Assembly: GCA_018907035.1 (NCBI GenBank)
Contig: JACCIC010000022.1
Coordinates: 1-64,000 of the forward strand
Direction: 5' to 3'
DNA length: 64,000 bases
Source: Sycobia sp. Sy_11
Taxonomy: Eukaryota; Arthropoda; Insecta; Hymenoptera; Epichrysomallidae
Below the pieces are notes generated by a model. It was not told the origin of the DNA. It made no database searches and worked only from the letters and a program-made list of their open reading frames with translations. This document shows, one piece after another, positions 1 to 12,655 of the stretch (position 1 is the first letter of the stretch; every line of letters starts with the position of its first letter). Made by a program: the position numbers and the translations under genes.

Positions 1-2640
1 TTCCGCGGTGGGCACCGCTTTGAACTATACAATTAAGTAGATACGTATATGTATATATATGTGCTGCAATCATACTATAATTAACGCGAGTTTTAAATCT
101 AATGTGAAAAGGGATTTTCACCTTCATCTGAAACGTATAAAGTCATGAAAGAATTAAAAAATCTTTGATTAATTCGACCTTTTTACCTTTTTATTCTTTC
201 ATTATTAAAAGCAAGAAACTACGTTTCTTACAGTACATTTTTATTATTAATAATAATATAATCCGTGTTATACAAAAGTTTCAAAACATGATATATCTAT
301 ATTCTTATATCAAACTTTTTCAGGATTTTTTTGGAAAGTATACATAAATTAGACGGACTTTAGCCTTTAGTATTCAATTTTACATACCGGTGATTTCAAA
401 CAATAGCATTATTTATTAGGGCAAAACAAAATAAAATAAACACTGGTTTTTTAAAATGGAATATGCGTATAAATATATGTAATATTTTTAAAATCTTTAC
501 GAATTTTTAATATTACCATCAGTGAATTACAATAAATGTTGATAATTAATATTATAAAAACTATTTGATTGTACAATCATACGTCCAATGATTCTTTCAG
601 AAAAACTTTTTATGACTGACTCATACGTGTGATCAATACGTTTAATAACCCCCCCCCCCCAGTTTTTCAAATATTCCGTTCATTCAAGCGCAAGCAGAGG
701 AATACAGCTCTCATTTTTTCGTATGGCTACTTTTTAATTGCTCACCTATACTTTTCTAATTTCTTAAATTCACATAATAATTAACAAAATTCATACTTAT
801 GTATCCAAGAGTGAAACAAAATAAATAATAGCATCTCTTCAGTAACTGTGATAATTGTGGCCTGCTAGTATTGACTGTAGCCTAACAGTCCACAGTTAGG
901 GCTGCCAGCTGGCTGCTTTTTGAATCGATACCGTACAAAAAAAAACGCTTTTTTTGAGGATTTCGAAAATTTGAATTTTTTTAGATTAAAGATTATTAAT
1001 TTTATACAATTAATGTTATCTACGAAAAAAATTATAGGATATAATCAATTATATTTATATCAATATTTATAGAATTAAAATCAATTCTTCTTTATCTGTT
1101 TTTGTAGCTTTCAATGTTCGGTGCGTTAAAATATTCGCATATAATATGGTACAAAATGTACTTGCTCTTCCATGCGGCAACGCATATGTAGAACCGATTT
1201 TCATTAGAATGAATAATTTATGGTTGGACCAAAGAAATTGTCTCTCAATAGAACGGTCAAACCTGAAATTTGTGTCAGATTAAGTTTCAATTCTTCTAGT
1301 TGCTCAAAATTTTACGAGCAAATAAAAATAAAAATTATATTAAAATTAAAATATTATATATATTTATATAAAAATTTATATGAAAATTATGTAAATGTTA
1401 ATTACATTAAATTGTTTGTGGTGCATATTGCTTTAATTATGTTTATATAATTTAAATACAGTATTTTTTATTAAGATTGAACATACGTTCGGTAAGATAA
1501 TTTCTAAATATTCCCTCTCCCCCCTCCCGCTATCACGTTAAAGGCCCCTATGACGTGGCCAAAACCCGGCAGTTTTACTCACAGAGCGAATATTTGAGCA
1601 TTTGAATTTCGTAGTCGTATATATTTCGTGACTCGAAAGGTAGAAAATACGCGTGAAATTGATGACGAAGTAATGTCGAATAGAGGCTAGATCGTGTGGC
1701 CTGAAAAACATACGTAAATAAATGATAAGTGTTTATAGGATCAGTCATTTTAATGTACGCGCCAAATTTTATCTATATCTATGCATTTTTTGATTTTTTA
1801 ATTTTAACGCGTTCTATTTATCAAAACTTTTTGCCCTCGTAATTCACCACCTGTTTAATATATTGATATTTCACATATCGTTTATTTACGAGGCATTATA
1901 TGCCCCTAATTGAACCTGTTTTTCACAAAAAAACAAAAAAAATTGTTTTCATTATATTTTGTATGTTTAATAATTTTAAATTAATAAGTTATATTTGTAT
2001 GTTTACTAATTTTGGTGTTTCTTCTAAATACTTTTTCTTTATTCAATATTATTTCATCTTCAATTTATTGTATCAGTCGCACATTATCTCTTTTCTTTGA
2101 CGAAATGTACAATTTTGAAAGTTAAATACTAAAAATTTACCACTGTGTGGTTTTAAAGCTTTCCTCCGTTCAAAAATTGATGTGCATTGACTCGATCCTT
2201 CAGGAACGGATTGTTTCGGTTCCGCAAGCCAAAATAGAAATCTGCAATGTGATTTTTCTTAATACAGCCTGAAAACCACAAGTTTATCGGAATTTTACGG
2301 CTCTCGTGCTGCAAAGTATCGCTCGGGCGTAAACTGCCTTGCGAGATAAATCAAGCATCGATTTAGATAAAAGTGATGGAATAAACAATTTTTCCAATAT
2401 TGTTATAAATTTTTCGAAATATCAATATACAAAAAGCAAAAATCATTTCAAAGAACATGACATATATCATATCTATAGATATTTACACATTTATTTAAAA
2501 AATTGTGTTTGTAGAAAATTGTATTCAGCTTCTAAAATAATTAATTATATAGCTTAAACAAACTAAAACTATCAATTAATATTTTTAATAAGCATGATCT
2601 AAAAATAACTGTAGCATAATGCAAACATATAACAGTAAAT
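1..2640. other. AT-rich intergenic DNA, no gene seen
   Basis: This stretch contains only short AT-rich open frames with no recognisable protein content. A run of 12 C lies at 649-660. A pyrimidine-rich patch with balanced GC sits near 1510-1590, and a GC-balanced block near 2150-2340. No tRNA, splice-linked exon or transposase motif was recognised. Confidence 0.6.
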
Positions 2641-3010
2641 ACGCGCAGTTGTAATATTCGGCAAGAGCTTTTTCAATGAAGAAATACGTTGCCCGTAACA
2701 GTAATCGAGTTAAGTGATGAATTTCCGATAATTTAAGATAAAAACCACGTATACTTATATACATAGTTTTCCACCTGTGGAAAGTCGACGCAAGAGCTTT
2801 AACGCCCCGTAAGCATCACCATCCTCGACTTGATTGCCAGCATCGTCATCTATCGAGCGGTCGGGCAAAAGTTATAGGACTGTGCGGGCATCGGTTCACC
2901 GCACAGACACAGCTCGGAGCTGCCGCGCGATGCAGCTCGGTTAACACCCGGTATTAAGCAAGGCGCGGCTTCAATGCTGCCTCCGAATTTCGCGAAGATC
3001 CGATTTATAT
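2640..3010. other. GC-balanced island of unknown function
   Basis: The base composition rises clearly above the surrounding AT-rich DNA, most strongly at 2780-3000. The open frames here are short and resemble nothing known to me. It could be a promoter or first exon of a gene off to the left, or part of an old repeat. It sits directly beside a (TA)n array. Confidence 0.35.
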
Positions 3011-3046
3011 GCGTCACTAAATCTGTATATCGCATATACTATTGAA

Positions 3047-3050
<4 letters not shown>

Positions 3051-3103
<53 letters not shown>

Positions 3104-3106
3104 CAA
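3051..3106. repeat. (TA)n microsatellite
   Basis: This is an almost perfect TA dinucleotide array with one slip (TTA) near its right end. It creates spurious Ile-Tyr repeat open frames. Confidence 0.95.
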
Positions 3107-3149
3107 ATAGTTTGCATGCGCGCGTGTATGTATTGATACGACTTGCAAT

Positions 3150-3400
3150 TTGTCCTCGATTCAAAATGCAACTTTATTGTTAAAAACATGTTTGCAAATG
3201 AATCATTCAAAGTATATTGCTCATCATCACTTGCTACAATTTTTTCCCATCTTTCTAGTATAGTTCGAATACATAATTGACGGTAAAAATGCTCGTCCTT
3301 AAGGACATCCATAAATCAAATAACTTGTTTTTTATATTTTCATATGAGCGAAACTACTTTTGAGTCATTCCCCAACGCATACGATCGCTTTGAAATAGCT
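3150..3400 (-). pseudogene. Mariner-type transposase C-terminal relic
   Basis: Read on the minus strand, 3312 down to about 3200 gives a peptide with LKDEHFYRQ followed by ILERWEKIVASD and QYT. This closely resembles the extreme C-terminus of mariner/SETMAR-type transposases, where a short helix is followed by L-P-E-R-W-x-K-x-V-x-S-D-G-x-Y. Upstream, minus-strand sequence to about 3400 keeps hints of the preceding segment but in shifted frames. No N-terminal DNA-binding domain or DD34D catalytic block is preserved. It is a decayed fragment, and the assignment rests on this one motif. Confidence 0.55.
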
Positions 3401-3825
3401 GGGCGAATAACTTTTAATTTTAATGTAAGCTCTTGTTGCGTTTGTCACGAACCTTCATCGAACAATCCTTTTAATTCGATACGACACTTTTTTGCATGTT
3501 AAAATACTATTGTTTTGACACTCTTCTGGTCATTATTCTTCGGTTGAAATTACGGAGTCGAAAGTTTTCGATTAACAATAAAACACGATGTGCATATTGA
3601 AAAAAGGTCATGAACATTACATACATTTATTTATGGATTTCTTTAGGCATTCATTTTTTGTTACATTTAATACATTGTAACAAGTTGGATATAACTTGTT
3701 TTCCGGCTATCGTGTAATCCCCTTGTCAAGCTCTCACTCAAATTAAGAAAAAAAATGGAATTTTTATAATATCATATAAAGCATCTCGTTATATAACAGT
3801 AGTACGTACATTTCTTGCAATTGTA

Positions 3826-4105
3826 ATGAGAGGTCGCAGGTAAATAGAGTAGGCCGAGGAGGTTCAAGAAACCGACCACTGAGCTCGCCAGACATGATAT
3901 CTCCTGATTACTACCTGTGCGACTACGTGAAGAATGTTGTTTTTACACAACCTGCGACCATTAGAGGAACAATGACGTGTTCGAATGGAGGTTGTGTAGT
4001 AATCTCAAGAGAACTTTAGCTCGGAATAGTGAAACATTTGCAGAGGCGTTTGAATTGGTATAATTCAAATGGATGTAGGAAAATTTGATCATTTAATATA
4101 ATAAT
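3826..4105 (+). pseudogene. DDE transposase relic (SPD...DY motif)
   Basis: The plus strand reads RWIGRGGS, then SSPDMISPDYYLCDYVKN. Further on, in other frames, come remnants resembling R-R-L-x-x-Y-N-S-N-G-C and F-D-H-L-I. This pattern matches the C-terminal third of a DDE transposase family common in insect genomes (W-I-G-R-x-G-P, R-S-P-D-L-x-P-x-D-F-F-L-W-G, then N-G-x-H-F-E-H-L). Several frameshifts and substitutions, including loss of the usual W-G after D-Y-x-L, show that it is inactive. It is unlikely to be the same element as the mariner-type relic just upstream, which lies on the opposite strand. Confidence 0.55.
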
Positions 4106-7100
4106 TAGAACGTGAGGGTGAAGGGTACTCATTACACAGTATCCAAAGGAGCTAAGAAGTTACTGCAGCCACGTCGTTCTTTTTGGATAATGTTTAAAGA
4201 AAGATTTAGAATAAAAATTAAAATTTTAATTTATAAAGATTACTAACTATTATTGCATTTAATTCTTAGTACCTTATATTTATTCAAAAATTTAATCATT
4301 ACTGTATGTACTTATTGATATCTCAACTATAATTTATGAAGCAACTTCGTTATACGAATACAGTTGCTCTAAGTTTGAACTTACTTCTTATGCATGTATT
4401 AGTGGAAGTACGGAAAAGCTTGGAACTTCGATCTTCAATCTGTTTCGACGTTCTTATTTGTTCTCTTTATACAAAACATTTTGTAGAAATACTGTAACAC
4501 GAACCGTACTCCACATTTTTTAATTGTAGTTTACAAATATATTTATTAATTTATATTTAAAAAGATGAATTAAATTATATATTAAAAAAAAGAAATATCT
4601 GGAGGTACTTATTAATGTTAATAAATGGTTATCTTTTGGCCGATTGGTTTTTTACATATCAAGATTAAATTCCTGCACAAAAAATTGAAACTTACACCGA
4701 ATAATTCTAGCTAATGTTTTTAAAAATTGTAATAGAAATTTTTATTAGTTTCTAACCATAGAATTCCTCTCTATAATTGAACTTATCTTACATGCTATTG
4801 TGTAGCTACATAATAAGAGAATACATAGCCATAATTATTTAATCAGATTTTTCAACTTGATCCGTACTGGAGATAAAGAAGCATTAGTCGGAAACTAAAC
4901 TTAATTTTAGAATAAAATTCTACACATACGTATATATCTATAACTATTATTATAAATTTTATATTATTTATATTATTTGTGTCTTTAAAGTTCAAAATTA
5001 CCAGGACACCTTTGTTAATCCTACATTATCCCCCTTTCGTGCTTTAACTCCAGTTTTGAGCTATCTGTAATTTTTCCTTTTTTCATCCGTAAATTGCATT
5101 CAGTTTCTATTTTTTGGTCTGCCCTAATCTTTTTCCTCAGCTTTTTTGTTTGAAAAACTACGAAGCCGAGAAAGACGAGATGGTATCGACAGGGAGAAAA
5201 AAACAAATAAAAATAAAAAGTTTTATTTGCGCCAAAGACGAAAGTTCGACGTTGGCGTTCAAAAGATAAGTCAATCTCAAAAGTTCTCATACACTCTGTG
5301 TTTCCTATTTTAACAGACGGTGAAACTTTTTTTGAATTAAAAATTATAAGTGATTTAAAAATAATGCGTTTGTGAAATACTTATAAGTGTCCTACTTTTG
5401 ACATATCTTCTCATGGCTGAAAATTTTAGCTATTTTGCAATCATAGTCATTTTTTATTTATAGCTCAATTTTATTTTCTTCGACATCAATGGATCAAGCT
5501 CAGTCTGGCTTTAATAAAAATGAAAATAAGTAATGTAATGTGAACGTAAAAAAAATCTTGTGAAGTTTTAAAATTTAACGCTCCCTCATTCTTAAGATAT
5601 AGTACTACTTTCTTATTAACGAAATTAGATTTTAATTGGATATTTATTGGAAGTCAGAAATTTTTTTTTTAACTAAAATCCATAATTTTTGCACTGGAAT
5701 TGAAAAAAGAATACCATATCAAGCAAAAAATTTCTAATGATTCTATATTAGAACAAAATATTAGTACAATATTAATATTTTTTTAAATTCGGTTCGAATC
5801 TTAGATATATTGATCGATTGACATTAAAAATAAATGTGCCGGATTTCACAGCATATCCGTTTCAAATGGAGGAAAGTCTAGTTTTTTAAATAATACTATA
5901 TTATATTGAGGTAACATGAGAACGATCCTCAAATCTTACAAGATTCATTTTTTCATGATATCAAATGAAATCTCGGAGGCCACCGGTGACTCGATAAGAG
6001 TCTCGAGTTCATGAACGCACCGCGGATGATTGACACTTCCCTAATATTTTACATCACTTAATTTTTTTACAAATACATAGCCAATCTCCGTCGTTGTTTA
6101 TTTAGCATCTTCTTTTTTGAGGCATAAACGTATAGCGAGATCAAATAATATAAAAAAATTAAATATCTTTATCGTGAAATTCTTCAATTTAAGAGAATAT
6201 CGAGTATATTTAAGTTGATTTAAGTATATTAAAACAATAAACTTTTATAAAATTCTTAAAAATACATATGTGTTAAGAACTTCTAACAATCTAGCAATTG
6301 TAGCACACATTGAATCCTGCACTAGAAATAAAGTGAGTCAAATATTAAATAATTCATCGGCCTATTTGCACTTGACTCGCTCCATGTATAAATATCCCTT
6401 AATTTTCTTTCACTAGTGAGATATCAAAGTCGAAAAAGCTTCTAACACTTCTAACACATCTGATACTTCAGTTAGAATATTTCTTCATTATTTCAGCAGC
6501 GTAGCCCGGAAACAATTTAGACATTATTGATTAAGATTATCAACTGCACGAATTTCATATTTCGCTTAGTGGATTACGAGGTTAATTAAGCGATACATAA
6601 ACTCGTTAAGGGATCTACTCGATAGTGGCGATTTAATTTATTTTACCTAAACCGAAATCAATCGTATTATCATACGTATAACCTAGTAACTTATATACAC
6701 CGTATTACTTAATGTATTACCGAATGTGAAGAAAATTTTCGTCCCTGAGACAGATAATTGAAAACTACGGCAATAAAAATAATAAATGGTAGGCAAGCTA
6801 TTAAAGTATGAAGTAGTTTTGTTCTTCGCATTAGTAATTTTAGTAGATTGTTTATAATCTGTTTTACTATTATTACAAATATTCAAAAGTTTTGTGGATA
6901 AAAATATTCAGGAACTATATAGTCCAAGTGTTTTACTAAATCGTAAGAAGAATAAAAATTATAATATATCGTTTAACAATTTTTAATATTAAAACTCTTT
7001 TCTTTTAATTGAATAACAAAAACATAGTATTATTATGTAGTATTATACCCAATCAGGATTCAATGTTGCATCTATTAAATTATGTAAAAATACTATTGAT

Positions 7101-7250
7101 GATCAAGTTAAAATCAATAATAAAGGTGACATAAAGCCATAAGAAAAAAGTTAAATTGAAACGAAAAAGAAAATTCGATATACTGAAGGATATACAGAGC
7201 AGTAAGGTAGAATTAAGAAAACGCAGTATTTTGAAGTATTAAAAGCGTGA
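4106..7250. other. AT-rich intergenic DNA, nothing recognised
   Basis: Only short, compositionally biased open frames occur here. A short GC-balanced patch lies at about 5965-6040. No exon-like segments with plausible splice sites were found. Confidence 0.55.
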
Positions 7251-8160
7251 CACATACTTTACAGGGAGGTTAAGGACGATGAGGAACTCGCTAGACGAAA
7301 ATGAGAAAAGGGAAAATTCGAACGGAGGTCGGTGAGACGTGAAAGAGCTTGACGAAACAGTTCCGCAACCAAGTAAACATGTCGTATCGGTGAAAAATTT
7401 TAATTTTTTTTATCAAAATTTATCTGTAAAAAAGTACATTGTTATCAGGTGTCTTAAGCAAAGGAGAGAGAAAGAGCGTGAGATGCACAATATACGTATA
7501 TAGATAAGAGTAAGAGCGAGAACGAGCAAGAGTATATATAGATAGCGCGGCAGAAGAAGCATAGCGCCGTGAAATGGGGCACTTTACGCCGGAAGGCTTT
7601 CATTTCGCGATTCGGAACGCGAATGGGGGGAGGGGGGACAAGTGGTATGGATAATGGTTCGATTTAAATTCACTTGGCCCGCTCCTTTCGAGAGTTTGCT
7701 TCTCCCGCTCTTCGTAATTTTCTTCCACTTTTTGCTTTCGCGCCGCGCTCGCGCTCTCCGTCGCTACGATCTCTGCTATTCGTCGCGAGAGGAACGGAGG
7801 ATCTTTAATTCAAGAAAATAAAAAAAAGGAGGCCACGCTACTCGAATGTATACATACCATTCCCCTTCCGACTTTTGCTGCCTCACTCTGTATATGTCTA
7901 TCGATCCCTCTCACGTTCATTTCGCAGACGTTAGCGTTCTTGGCCAGAGCATTGACTGGTGCGCTGTGATTTGAGTGGTTACAGTTAGCACAAGATATTT
8001 CCGGCTAAAAAGGTTAATATTATATGAAAACGGGATGAAAAACTGCGTTTCCATCATACTATATTTTCATTCTCCTTTTTTTAATAGTCTAATACATATG
8101 TTTATCCTAATAGGATGGTTGCGTGAAAAAATTATTATGCTATTTATTTTTTTTAAATAA
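7250..8160. other. Purine-rich then GC-rich region, possible promoter-like DNA
   Basis: The part from 7260 to 7560 is strongly purine-rich (GAGAGA-like and AAAGAG-like runs). The part from 7560 to 7970 is the most GC-balanced block left of the retroelements, with CG-containing words such as CGCGCCGCGCTCGCGC. It could be a promoter or 5' exon, but no ORF with a recognisable product follows before element A begins at about 8.4 kb. Confidence 0.3.
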
Positions 8161-8257
8161 ATAATATTATTTAAAAATTTTCAGTTAACATTTTTGAAAA
8201 TAAATAAATAATTTTAAAATTCAATTGCCTAAGTTAACTATTTGTATCGGTTGAAAT

Positions 8258-9921
8258 ATGAAATTCAATACGAAAAAAATAAAACTTTTCCTTTTTACCA
8301 CTTTTCTATCTTTTTTACAATTATTATTACATTCATTTGGCAAGTATAAAACAGTTTATCTTGTAAATTATTATTATTGTGATAAGAAAACACTATTTGT
8401 AAGTATTAATTATATCGCCCGTTTTAAAAACAACTTTGTTCACCAAATAGGTCGCCACAAAGTGATCTCAGTAGGTGGGCCTACGAAAAAGATGACCTTA
8501 ATAAACCAAAATAAAACTAAAATAGCAGGAGAGGAGAAAAAGTTAGTCGAAGACAGAAAGCTTAGGAACCGATGCAATGACAGGGAGTTAAATAACAAAA
8601 AGGATCATGAAAAGAAGGTGGGGATGAAGGCTCTTCCACCTAAAGACAAACCAGAAAAAGTGACAGAGAAAAGTAAAGAACAACCTAAAGCTGACGCAAC
8701 TAAAAAGTCGCCACTGGACACCGGCAATGCAAGCACAGCTAAAGGAGGTTCCACTACCCAGATGGCACCAACCACAGGGAGGCTAACAATCGGACTCAGC
8801 AATCTAAAGGACCAAGAAACAATTAGTGTGGGTAAAAACAGCACAACCCCGCACAAAGAAACTGAAAACAAGGCGGCTAATGAATCTAAGGTCAAATGCG
8901 TTGAGGTGTCAGCGCTAGCCGCAGAACACTTCGACATCATACGAACAGCATTCAAAAAATGTGAGGATGACGAAGTCAGGAAAGAAAGCATGCAAAGCTT
9001 TAGTGCACTTATGGTCACAATTTCTGAAATCGCCATAAGATTTGCAACCGCTGACTCCATGTCGACCACCCTGCGAGAGCAGGCTGAAATAAAAGCTGAC
9101 ATCCTGCGATCCTACGCGACCGTAACCATGTCACAAAACAAAAATACAACTAGTGCTACTAAGACAGGAAGAAGCACTAAGCTCGTTGCTCCGAAAAATA
9201 CAGCTAAAGCAACAATAAGGGCTCCTCCAAAAGTGGTTTTTCTAAAACCTAGGAATGTGGAGGAAATATCCTCCACCTCTAAGGCGAAGGAGATCCTGCA
9301 AAGGACCTTCAATCATAGGCAGAAAAAGGTTCAGATTAGGAACCATAGAGAAACCAAGAGAGGACTCTTAGTGGAAACGGTCACACAAGCAGACCTAGAA
9401 AAGCTAAGTTTCTCAGTTGGCGTCCAAGAACATTTCTAGATCAAGGCGCTAACTAAACTGAAGCCGAGAATATTTATATATGATATACCAAGCAACATGT
9501 CAGCGGATGAACTGACCTCGGCAATATATGACCAGAACCAACGCATCGCCTTCATAGAGAAATATTTTTCGGAAATCTTTAAACCCTGTTTAAAAACAGG
9601 GAAAAGAACAGATAAGACGAGCAACTGAGTAGTGGAAGAAACCCCTGACCTAAGGGAAAAACTGTTGCATTGCAGAAGATCTATGTGCAATGGCTTTTCT
9701 GTCGGGTACAGGACTACCTAAGAGTCACCTGGTGCTATAAGTGTCAACGATACGGACAGATCTCTAAGCACTGCAAAGGCGAATTAATCTGCTCTCATTG
9801 CGCCGCTAGCAGCCATAGCTGGAAAGAATGTCCAAACAGAGAACAAAAGCCAAAATGCATAAAGTGCAAAAAGGCGAAAAGGCCAAGTGATCATAATGCC
9901 ATAGACAGAAAGTGTCTGTAA
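8258..9921 (+). pseudogene. Element A ORF1 (Gag-like, zinc knuckle), frameshifted
   Basis: The open frame 8258-9439 (393 codons) is Lys/Thr/Ala-rich and charged, as is usual for the N-terminal half of non-LTR ORF1 proteins. It stops at 9437-9439, and homologous-looking sequence continues in other frames. A CCHC array is carried in the frame 9670-9921: C-Y-K-C-x8-H-C, then C-S-H-C-x8-E-C, then C-I-K-C-x12-K-C. ORF1 proteins of this type bind element RNA and form ribonucleoprotein particles. The changes of frame between 9439 and 9670 mark it as dead. Confidence 0.75.
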
Positions 9922-9959
9922 CAAAAAACTGCTTTGGAGCGTGTTATATACTCCGCGGA

Positions 9960-10160
9960 CTATGGCCAGTAATGCACGAAGGAATCAAAGTGGTCCTCTT
10001 CTGCGCTTTGCGCAGCTAAATGCTAAAAGAGCGCACAGCGTCACTCCAGAGATAAGGTCGAAGATGATGCTAATAGGTGTTGATTCCAATGACAGGTCCC
10101 CCTTATGGGGATCTCATCGCACCGATCGCAAAAGGGAGGAACTAGAAAATTGTATAGTGC
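9960..10160 (+). pseudogene. Element A endonuclease fragment, N-terminal side
   Basis: The sequence reads LRFAQLNAKRAHSVTPEIR, matching the Q-x-N-x-x-R-A start of APE-type endonucleases. This is followed at once by [19 protein letters not shown], which resembles the D-x-N-A-x-S-x-x-W-G block that normally lies more than 100 residues downstream. The middle of the domain has therefore been deleted. The frame runs into the LTR of element B at 10161 and is picked up again at 26178. Confidence 0.7.
10157..10160. repeat. Target-site duplication of element B, left copy
   Basis: The bases GTGC precede the first TG of the 5' LTR. The same GTGC follows the last CA of the 3' LTR at 26178-26181. A 4-bp duplication is typical for Ty3/Gypsy integrases. 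Confidence 0.85.
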
Positions 10161-10181
10161 TGTTGCGTCCAGCAACGACGT

Positions 10182-10232
<51 letters not shown>

Positions 10233-10442
10233 GAATACACATATATATAGATATACGCATTTACGTATCTACGTATATACGGATGTGCGTGTAAATATTT
10301 ACACAAGTGGTCATCCCCTTGTGGTTTCTCGCGCCGGGAATGTGCGCGGAGTTTGAGCGAAGAGGAGAGTAAAATAGAAATTGAGAGAAAGAAAGAAGAA
10401 AAGAGGCGAGCGTTTGGCAACATCGCGATTGCTCTGCCTACG

Positions 10443-10488
<46 letters not shown>

Positions 10489-11070
10489 GCGTATAAGATA
10501 CAGAAAAAGAATATTCTAAAACTTTTCTGTGTCTAGAAATTGGAAAAGTGCAGACAGCGTCGAGTGACGAACTGCGCACGCCCCTCCCCCGCAATAAAAG
10601 CCAGATGCGGCCCAAACGAGGCTGCCTGGCTGCGGGCCTGCCGTAATGCGGCGTGAGCTGAAGTGCTTTCTCTCCTCCCCCCCTCACCGATCGTACTTCC
10701 CCCCGCGGAAACTCGGAACGAGTGGAAGGCGCGCTAATGCGACTTTTATGACCCCCTCCCCCTTTGTATACACTAACGAATTTTGGGACGAAATACCAGC
10801 GAGAACGACACTACGAAGAAAACTAAGAATTTTAAAAGCAATTTATATAATGAATTAATATTTGAAAATATAATACCTGCTTCGAGGCCTTATTTTCTAA
10901 TTTTAAATAATTATAATTATTATCCCGAGAACTTACTTTTTGCGAACCGTAATTATTATTATAATATTAATTATTATTATTGTTATTGTTATTATTAATG
11001 ATATAAAGTTATTTATTATCATGAATGGTAGCCTTATTTGATAGTTTTAATTATTAAAGCTGTACTACTA

Positions 11071-11625
11071 ATTATATTTTGCGAACCACAGTTATTATTA
11101 TAGTTTTTAATTATTATTATTATTATTAACAAAGTTAGTTATTATCGTGAGCGTTATCTTATTTTTAATCATTATTATAGTAAGGTTGATTATTATTATC
11201 AGTGTTTATCTTATTATTTTAATTATTATTATTGTTATTACGTTAATTACTACTAATTATATTTTGCGAACCACAGTTATTATTATAGTTTTTAATTATT
11301 ATTATTATTATTAACAAAGTTAGTTATTATCGTGAGCGTTATCTTATTTTTAATCATTATTATAGTAAGGTTGATTATTATTATCAGTGTTTACCTTATT
11401 ATTTTAATTATTATTATTGTTATTACGTTAATTACTACTAATTATATTTTGCGAACCACAGTTATTATTATAGTTTTTAATTATTATTATTATTATTAAC
11501 AAAGTTAGTTATTATCGTGAGCGTTATCTTATTTTTAATCATTATTATAGTAAGGTTGATTATTATTATCAGTGTTTACCTTATTATTTTAATTATTATT
11601 ATTGTTATTACGTTAATTACTATTA
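11071..11625. repeat. Three-copy 185-bp tandem repeat in the 5' LTR
   Basis: Each unit starts ATTATATTTTGCGAACCACA, at 11071, 11256 and 11441. The copies are nearly identical. The 3' LTR has only one unit (starting at about 25061). The array therefore expanded in the 5' LTR or contracted in the other. Confidence 0.9.
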
Positions 11626-11703
11626 ATCGTGTTTATCTTATTTGTAAATCATTCTTTTGATATTATTACCAAGATCATTATTATTAAGATTTTTACCATT
11701 ACT

Positions 11704-11719
11704 ATCAGTAGTTATTATT
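11704..11719. repeat. Target-site duplication of element C, left copy
   Basis: The 16 bases ATCAGTAGTTATTATT are repeated at 17052-17067, directly after the poly(A) tail of element C. The uninterrupted 3' LTR has this sequence only once (near 25320-25336). Confidence 0.9.
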
Positions 11720-12655
11720 CCCATCCGTTGTCTGTACCTTGACGAAGATCGGCTATTTCACCATCTCTCAGCCGATCGGGTGATGGGCTTAAAAAAAGAG
11801 TACCTCCTCCTACCAATGAATGGAAGGGCGAAAAGATAGTATGATAGCTGCCATTTTTTGAGTGAGCGGATATCCCTGGAGTATATCCCAGAATAAATGA
11901 GTTAACGCACGGAGCAATGATGTGCTGGAAGACCCGAAAGGGCAACTGAATAGGGACTTCCATGCCGACCATGATCGAAGCTGCAGGTCCTATAAACAGA
12001 CCTTCGTCAGTAATACAGAGATTAAGGAAGGCACACTCGCTCAGAGACTCTATAAACGGGTATCTCTTGAGGAGTGAAAACACATGCGGAGCGTAAGCGA
12101 ACGTTCCTGTAAAAGGGATCCTAGCAGAGTAATTATAGATGCATGAGTGAACTTCAAACATTGGAGTTTCACTAGAATATTTGAGGGCAAATGTATGAAT
12201 CTACATGAATGAAGGTTAGAATGAGGTACTCTTGAACAAATGACAGACCGCCGTGTTTGCCGTGCGGTGCGACCCGTGAGCTGCCAAAAGGAGATCCTGG
12301 GTGTCGAGGCTTACGCCCGGTTGCGTGCTGGGTGACCCGAAACATCTTTGGCTCCCGCTGACGGCAAGACGGGAGGCTAGATCCTAGCCAGATCTAGTCA
12401 AACGGCCTTGGCGAGCGCGTTCGGTGTGTGATTTCCTCCGATGTTTCTCCAGAGAGTGAAACACCTTGTTGTTGGGGTGCGAAGCTCGAGAGGGCGGAGG
12501 TGGAATAGTGCACCAGAGCGCACTATACTCCTGCACAATGGTCCGAGATGAGTCAGCCCTTACAGGCATGTGTTGGGGGGATGCCTTATCGAGCTCAACG
12601 TTGAAGGGTCCAGGAGGCCGACCATCTGCAGGAATGAAATAAAAAAAATTGACCC
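11720..12655 (+). other. Element C 5' leader
   Basis: This is a GC-rich, non-AT-biased leader of about 900 bases between the left target duplication and the first ORF1-like segment. Open frames occur on both strands but none resembles a known protein. The 5' end seems complete because the target duplication abuts it. In this family the internal promoter normally lies in the leader; that is inferred, not visible here. Confidence 0.55.

Larger units (their letters stand above)
8425..10160 (+). mobile_element. Element A: R1-type non-LTR retrotransposon, left part
   Basis: This is a broken non-LTR element consisting of a gag-like ORF1 with three zinc knuckles, followed by fragments of an apurinic-type endonuclease. 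The endonuclease is cut at 10160 by LTR element B and resumes at 26178. The left boundary is uncertain. The first roughly 55 codons of the long open frame starting at 8258 look like AT-rich flanking sequence read by chance. No poly(A) tail or target duplication could be located. Confidence 0.75.
10161..11719 (+). repeat. Element B 5' LTR, part 1 (U3 side)
   Basis: It begins with TGTTGCGTCCAGCAACG, which contains the small inverted repeat GTTGC/GCAAC. It carries two (TA)n arrays (about 10184-10231 and 10444-10487), a GC-rich stretch, and a TTA/ATT-rich zone with a three-copy 185-bp tandem repeat. It is interrupted at 11720 by element C and resumes at 17052. A segment at about 10765-10945 has no counterpart in the 3' LTR. 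Confidence 0.9.

Noticed and set aside
8605..9102. 165-codon minus-strand open frame
   Set aside because: It is the antisense of the element A ORF1 and has no recognisable content.
10142..10687. 181-codon minus-strand frame with long Tyr-Ile repeats
   Set aside because: It is generated by (TA)n arrays inside the LTR; a similar artefact occurs at 24507-24875 in the other LTR.
11715..12161. 148-codon minus-strand frame in the element C leader
   Set aside because: It is antisense to a retrotransposon leader with no protein similarity that I recognise.
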